NCBI GenBank assembly: GCA_047967505.1
Contig: CM106538.1
Length of the DNA: 64,000 nt
Reading direction: 5' to 3' (one strand)
DNA from: Dipteris shenzhenensis
Taxonomy: Eukaryota > Polypodiophyta > Polypodiopsida > Gleicheniales
Below, piece by piece: positions 58,461 through 64,000 of this stretch (positions are counted from its first letter, which is position 1; each line of letters begins with the position of its first letter). Position numbers and translations under genes: made by a program. The notes beneath the pieces were generated by a model. The model was not told where the DNA came from and ran no database searches. It was given only the letters and a program-made list of their open reading frames with translations.

Positions 58461-58940
58461 CAATTTTAGCACCAATTTTGGGATGTAAGCTGCATAGTCA
58501 TGTCCAAAAAAAGTTGTCAATTCTTGCATTAAATGTAGGGTGGTGAATATATGCTATTCCGTCATGGGGCCAGAGAAGACGGAGGCAAAAAATTGAACCT
58601 CCAAAAAGACTTCTTTTACCAGTCTATGGGGACCGCGGCTCTTACTAGTGTTGAGAGTGGACAAGACAGCTACCGTTGGTGTGATATGGGAATCTCCCAA
58701 TTTGCAATTTTAGCACCAATTTTGGGATGTAAACTACATAGTTAGGTCCAAAAAAGTTGTGTCAATTATTGCATTAAATGTAGGGTGATGAATATATCCT
58801 ATTTCATCAGGGGGCCTGCAGAAGACGGAGGGAAAAAATTGAACCTCCAAAAAGACTTCTTTTACCGGTCTATGGGGCCTAGCTCTTACTAGCATTGAGA
58901 GTGGACAAGATAGCTACCGCTGGTGTGATATGGGAATCTC
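58461..58940. repeat. 244-bp tandem direct duplication
   Basis: CAATTTTAGCACCAATTTTG starts at 58461 and again at 58705. Both copies run through GTAGGGTG(G/A)TGAATATAT and TTGAACCTCCAAAAAGAC to GTGTGATATGGGAATCTCC. The copies differ by scattered substitutions. No gene is called. Confidence 0.9.
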
Positions 58941-60940
58941 CAAGTCTCAAGTTTTGGGGTACATGAAATTAGATCATGCTAACGGTAACTCTAAGAGGTT
59001 CCAAAGGCAGGCAACATTCTTCATCATAGCTAACTCAAATGCAAGGCAGTGAAAATGCCAGGAGAGTTGCTAGGTAGCATTGATTTTGGGAAGGGATACG
59101 ATGATACTTTGTTGTGTTATGTAGGATATTAATTTCCATTAAATTTGGGACATGTTAGATATAACTTCATAAAATCCTAAGTCATGAAATTAATACATTA
59201 CAAGTTCAAGCATAAATAATAGTTGTGAAGTTAATGCATTAAATATTCAAGCCTAAAGAAGAATTAATCAAGACCTAATGCACCGTACCAGAGACTTTGG
59301 CGTTACCCTCATTCCATAGACTTGCCAACGTAAGGCCAAAATTTTCATTCTTAGGAATATGTGGAAAGACCTTACATTTGGCCCACTTTTGGCGAAAAAA
59401 TTTCATTCTAAAGAATAGGTGGAGTGAAATTGTGTTTGATAAATACAAATCAATGCTCAAGTTTGGACATTATTAAATAAAGGTATCCTTTTGAAGATAT
59501 TGGAACACATGAGAGAAATAATATTGAAGATACATGAATTTTTAGACATACTATTAAAGACAAATGAACATATAATGGATGAAATCCTATTGATGATACA
59601 TGAATTTTCAATAGAACTGTTATTCAAAAGATTTGATGGATTGAATGTAGCTTTAATACATTATCCCTTTTACAAGGGTGTTTGAGTTTAAGGCTTGAAA
59701 CATAAGAATGAATTTGTGTTGAAGCCTAGTGGTTTGTTAAGGATATGTGAAACTTGAAGTAAAAGTACTTACAATGGAAGGGATTATATCAAGATCCTAT
59801 TAAGGACATGTGAACATATAGTAGAATAATTCTACATAAAATCAGTGGATCAAACTTAATGGCTCAAAAGCAAAAAGGGATTATGGTGCAACCTAGGGGC
59901 TACTCTACGGCACTATGGCAGCAATCTTTGTAGTTACTATCAAAGGTAGTGTAACTTTTTTGTCAAGGAAAGAGACGTGAACCACTCCACATGACCTAGA
60001 TCTGTATGACCTAGGTTGCACCGACTTGTTTCTTTCATGGATAAAAAGTGACCCTTAGGTGATGCTATAGCACTCCCTTTTTTGGTCCATTATTATAGCA
60101 CAATTGGGGCCTTTTGACCTAATACTAGTTACCCATCATATTTGTTGTAGATGTTAGGGGTAATTACCAAACTACTAGTGGTAGTTTTATCACCACCATT
60201 AGTAATTTTATTTAAGTGTTCCTTAATGGTAGTTCTCCTACTACTACATACAATATTACCAATAGTAGTCCTAATCCCAATGATAGTACACATAATATTA
60301 TTATACCGTCCAACTTTAATCATCATTATATCTATGAATGCATATATATAGGTCTATCTATATCTATACCTATTTATTCGTCATCCAATACATTTGCATT
60401 TATTTTTGGTGCTTTGCTTACTTTGAAACTAAAGATAATGTGATTTCATTATTGTTTGCATTGTTGTCAAACATGAGGAGCTGGAATGCATAAGAGTTGG
60501 GAGGCACATTATAATTTCTGTGCAGATTTGAGCCATTGAATAGCCTATTGATTCTGATTGTTTTCTTTCTTATTAAATCCTTAATTTGGTTATTTCACAC
60601 CGAACATCGCCATATCAATTCTTTTTTTTTTGGTTCTAGTAATGCCCTATCGCAGCATAGTCTAGGGTTGATTAAACAAGATAAATGGGTGCTCACATTT
60701 AATATATTTTTGAGAGTCAGAGGATAGTGGCTGTAGACTACAAAATCATCACTTTGAATAAATTTGGCAAGATTCTTCTGATAGAAGGAATAATTTCTAT
60801 TGCACTAAAGATGAAAGAAAATTATCAAAAGGCTGATACAAGGCTCAAAATCACACTGGTGCTACTAGGCTTAATAGTCGTAGGCTAGTAGTAGTACTAG
60901 TGTATGTACTAAGTAGTGTGCATGCCTCTCCTCATTAAAA
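58941..60940. other. AT-rich right interior of the 13-kb element, no gene recognised
   Basis: I see only short frames (60-75 residues) without motifs. Repeated phrases such as ATACATGAATTTT near 59525-59610 are weak internal repeats. Confidence 0.5.
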
Positions 60941-61101
60941 TTCATAGTCTTCAAAAATATATAATACATAAGTCAAAATATTATAATTAGTTTTATCATC
61001 CTAATGTTGAAACTGACTTAAATTCATAGTCTTCAAAAAGGTATAATACATAAGTCAAAATATTCCAATTAGTTTTATTGTCCTCATGTCGAAACTGACA
61101 T
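60941..61101. repeat. 82-bp tandem duplication
   Basis: TTCATAGTCTTCAAAAA begins at 60941 and 61023. Both copies contain ATAATACATAAGTCAAAATATT and end GAAACTGAC. Confidence 0.9.
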
Positions 61102-61160
61102 TCTCTTCCTTCGTCTCCTATGAGCTTCAAACCTTTAATCCATTAATCTCTCAAATAGTA

Positions 61161-61546
61161 AGAATGGTCTTGTATTAAGAGACGATGATATCTAAAGTGA
61201 TCTACAAATACTAAGAATGGTCTTATATTAAGAGGTGATGATATCTCAAGTGTTATACAAACCGTAAGAATGGTTTTGTATTAAAAGGTGATGATATCTC
61301 AAGTGTTCTACAAATAGTAAGAATGGTTCAAGTGTTCTACAAAAGTATTAGGTACCTCTTAGTGGCTGAAGGGAAGGAGTGATGATATCTCAAGTGTTCT
61401 ACAAATAGTAAGAATGGTCTTGTATTAAGAGGTGATGATATCTCAAGTGTTCTACAAATAGTAATAATGGTTTTGTATTAGGAGGTGATGATATCTCAAG
61501 TGTTCTATAAAACTATTAGATACCTCTTAGTGGTTGAAGGGAAGGG
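61161..61546. repeat. 53-bp minisatellite with a higher-order 36-bp spacer
   Basis: AGAATGGT(C/T)TT(G/A)TATTA units start at 61161, 61214, 61267, 61320 (short), 61411 and 61464, with exact 53-bp spacing inside each run. A TACCTCTTAGTGG(C/T)TGAAGGGAAGG spacer closes each run (about 61342-61380 and 61511-61546). This implies duplication of a larger block. Confidence 0.9.
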
Positions 61547-62103
61547 GTTGGAAGTATGGGCAAAATCTCTAGGAACTACAGGATGGTTGCAAGAACAATT
61601 TTGAATGTCATAAATGACACTTGGGTTTTTCAACATATGGGTGAACTATTTTTAAACATTTTCTTTCATAGTTGATAACATTTTAATAAGAAGAACCATT
61701 TTGAATGTCATAAGTGTTGATGCAATCCCATGCTATGAAGTCTACAGAAAGTTTTTTTTCCCCACATATGGGTGAAGTGATGTTTATGTTACTAAGTTCA
61801 ACATATCAAGCAACGCATTTGTTTTGATTATTGAAGGAGTTTGATAATAAGACCCATTTCAAATGCAAAAGAATTGTTGTATCAGTAATGGAATCCGCTT
61901 TGGAGTGGAAATTCGGTTTCTTTCAAACCACATACTATTGTTGCATAATGTGAGTATGGCTCCAATTGGAAGTTAAGGTAGACTATAATTCGCAATATTG
62001 GTATAGTTACACATAGTAACATAAGTTTTATTTTCGACAATTTTCCCAAATAGTGGTTTCCACAAAGCTATGTTGAATACCTCGATAAGGAAATTGTGGA
62101 AAA

Positions 62104-62160
62104 GCTCGCTCGCTTTTTTGGGCCCGCTCGCTTTTCCTCGCTCGCTCTATCGAATGCCTC
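62104..62160. repeat. right terminal inverted repeat with GCTCGC motifs
   Basis: GCTCGCTCGC (62104-62113), GCTCGC (62126-62131) and TCGCTCGCT (62138-62146) precede the end ATCGAATGCCTC. Reversed, this aligns to the left end at 49167. Confidence 0.9.
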
Positions 62161-62343
62161 TTCAAAGGGCACTCTCTATATAAGAGGCCTATCATGTATG
62201 GTTGAGAATAGCACATTTGGAATAGATTGAGAGTTTCATACTTACCGTCTCTCTCCCCATGGCTTTCCGTATTTGGTTTGATCCTCCGTGATCTTTATGC
62301 TCATTAAGTGATAGATTAGGCTAGTACAATCCACACTTTGTTA
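62161..62343 (+). repeat. 5' LTR, second part, third retroelement copy
   Basis: It begins with the duplicated TTCAAAGGG. TATATAAG is at 62177-62184. The LTR ends CACACTTTGTTA at 62343. Confidence 0.95.
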
Positions 62344-64000
62344 TGGTATCAGAGCTTAGGTCTAGTCTCCTAGATCCATTATAGGCACACCTTAGGAAGC
62401 TTATGTTTTCTCTTAGATTAGTTCTAGTTTTAGATTAAGCGTTATCTTCCATGGTGGAGAGAATTTCAGTTTGTTTTGGGAAACTTCCACTCATTGAGAG
62501 AGCTTAAGAGCAACAGTGAGCACGAGTGACTTCTTTAGCAATGACTATCTCCAATAGTAGCTCGCAATACTCCTACTCGTCCTCAGTAGCTCATACGAGA
62601 AAGCAACTCACGTGCAGCCCGGCGCCATAGCTGAGCTCCTCCAACAAAGCTGCGCAACAACTCAGAGCTGCAAACAGCAGCCACAACAAGCTTCATGAAG
62701 TCCCAACGATGCATGCACACACAACATCTAAACGACAGGTAGCAAAGGCTAATAGCAGTGAGCACAAGCATCGACCTAGATGCAGTCGACTCCAACAAGC
62801 TAAGGGCCTAGCAACTACACCGACCAGCAACCATCGTGGCTTGACCAAAATAGTGTTGACAACACTTCTACAACCGGCTGCAATGGACTCCATCAAATGG
62901 CAACTTAAGTAGAGCTCACAAGAGGTGACCAGCACCAGCAGCCTCTCAGTTCTGACCAGCGACTCCATAGACGGCACTACCAACGAGTTGGCCTCCGACA
63001 AGCACCCAATCGACTCACGGGCCAAGCTTTAACGACTCCATCTCTTGCATAGTCAGATTGTGCATAGCAGCTTCAAATAGCCAGGGCTTTTCCCACTGTG
63101 ACTCCACGGCAAGTGCCTAGCACATCAACTCTAGACCATCAACTGCTCCCGCAACAATGTTCTGCATCAAGGAACGTCTACAAAGCAAAAGCCTCAAGAC
63201 GAGGCAACAGACTATTTAAGAGACCCGACTCCCACGGTAGCAACCAGGCTCATCTACGGCAGCCCGCTCTCGCTCCATGCAAATCAAGCCCTCCCTAACC
63301 CGAAGGCAATCGACGAGCGATCTCCCTTAACACTGCTAGTGGCAAGCTCTCAAGAGGCTCGACCAGTGTATTAAGGAGAGCAGCTTCTTTGCTCCAATAG
63401 CAAGAGCTAGAGTTCGTTCGGCGAGCAAGTTCCATGCAATACAATGAGCCAATAGTTCTGTCAGCAACTTCTTGCAAATGCATCTCCACACATAGCCTCT
63501 CAACGGACTGCCAACCTCCAAGCTGCAACGATCCTTGCTCACAGCAAGACGGCTCCTACCTTCAATGCTGCTCGACAACCCATGCTGCATGATCATCAAC
63601 ACACCCCTTCACAGTCGCACTCGCTCCTCACAGCACCTTGCTAAGCATCACATCGAGCGAGAAGAAGACGCAGCAGAGGGAGAGAAATGGAATGCCCACA
63701 ACCAGACGTGGAGATAAGGATAGGCTTGGTTAGTGAGGCTTGGTCAGTAATTGGCTAAGTGGAAATGCCACATGGCAGATAGGTGTAGTTAAGTGAAGTT
63801 TATGGTTAGGTTTGTTTAAACTTTGGGTTAACTCATTTAGTTAAGAGTATGCCACATGGCTAAATTAGAGTCTGGTTAACTTAACCCACCATGGCTAGAG
63901 TTAGGGTTAGTTATGCCACATCAGCATGCGCAGTCAGCAGTGCCACCAAGGCAGTAACCTCTTGCTAAGCACAGTAGTGTGAGTGCAGCATGTGAATCCC
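62344..64000 (+). mobile_element. interior of the third retroelement copy (continues past the window)
   Basis: The primer site TGGTATCAGAGC (62344-62355) abuts the LTR. The rest matches, in reverse, 8700-10954 and, from 62861, 33471 onward. A short sense frame near 62539 (MTISNSSSQYSYSSS) ends within 30 codons. I see no gag-pol. The 3' LTR lies outside the window. Confidence 0.9.

Larger units (their letters stand above)
49167..62160. mobile_element. 12,994-bp terminal-inverted-repeat transposon, Mutator-like, non-autonomous
   Basis: The element is flanked by a perfect 9-bp target duplication, TTCAAAGGG (49158-49166 and 62161-62169). The left end begins GAGGATTACC and the right end, reversed, begins GAGGCATTCG; both then carry GCGAGCGA repeats. 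Removing it with one target copy restores a 349-bp LTR. The 9-bp duplication and ends starting with G fit Mutator-like elements. I see no transposase frame; the longest frames are repeat artefacts. It landed 7 bp upstream of the LTR TATA box. The interior is AT-rich with foldbacks, a ~6-kb palindromic array and minisatellites. Confidence 0.9.

Noticed and set aside
63895-63912. GTTAGGGTTAG as telomeric repeat
   Set aside because: Only about two units occur inside the retroelement interior, and they are present in all three copies. It is not an interstitial telomere array.

Overview
This window is repeat-dense nuclear DNA from a land plant. The evidence is CACTA/En-Spm (TNP2) transposase fragments with DUF4216 and DUF4218 partner domains, LTR retroelements primed by the plant-type initiator-Met tRNA site TGGTATCAGAGC, GT..AG introns, and long tandem satellites. 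I cannot name the species; a large-genome plant, possibly non-flowering, is a guess. I see no intact host gene, no rRNA or tRNA gene, and nothing bacterial or organellar. Nearly all coding signal is decayed transposon protein.

Layout. 1-2290: purine-rich low complexity, direct repeats, AT-rich spacer. 2291-3410: an unrecognised pseudogene. 3410-16919, mostly minus strand: a short ~189-bp satellite array, a DDE-like gene fragment, a 3' part of CACTA family 2, a second DDE-like gene copy (11860 to 7608) split by a complete LTR retroelement (8351-11315), a long purine/pyrimidine tract, and the best-preserved CACTA family 1 transposase (16919 to 13376). 17021-17945: CACTA subterminal motif and its flank. 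17945-21360: a DDE-like 3' exon carrying a MITE, then a 13-monomer satellite array. 22740-33470 (unit I) and 38470-48991 (unit II) are near-identical direct copies holding a gene fragment, a CACTA family 1 derivative, a purine/pyrimidine tract and the DDE-like gene start. Between them (33471-38467) lie a 5'-truncated retroelement, the rest of the DDE-like gene and a third satellite array.

48992-64000 is the same retroelement at the same site in unit II. Its 5' LTR is split by a 12,994-bp terminal-inverted-repeat element (49167-62160) with a 9-bp target duplication. That large element has no visible transposase and carries eight ~720-bp units, each built around a near-perfect palindrome of about 390-430 bp.

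The order of events can be read from the sequence. The retroelement inserted into the DDE-like gene (target duplication GAAAT/ATTTC). The block was then duplicated and inverted. One copy lost its 5' LTR, a MITE inserted at about 18.0 kb, and the 13-kb element inserted only into the unit II LTR. The most novel candidates are the 13-kb palindrome-carrying element and a recurrent composite of CT-rich leader, DDE-like gene and ~189-bp satellite that travels as a unit.
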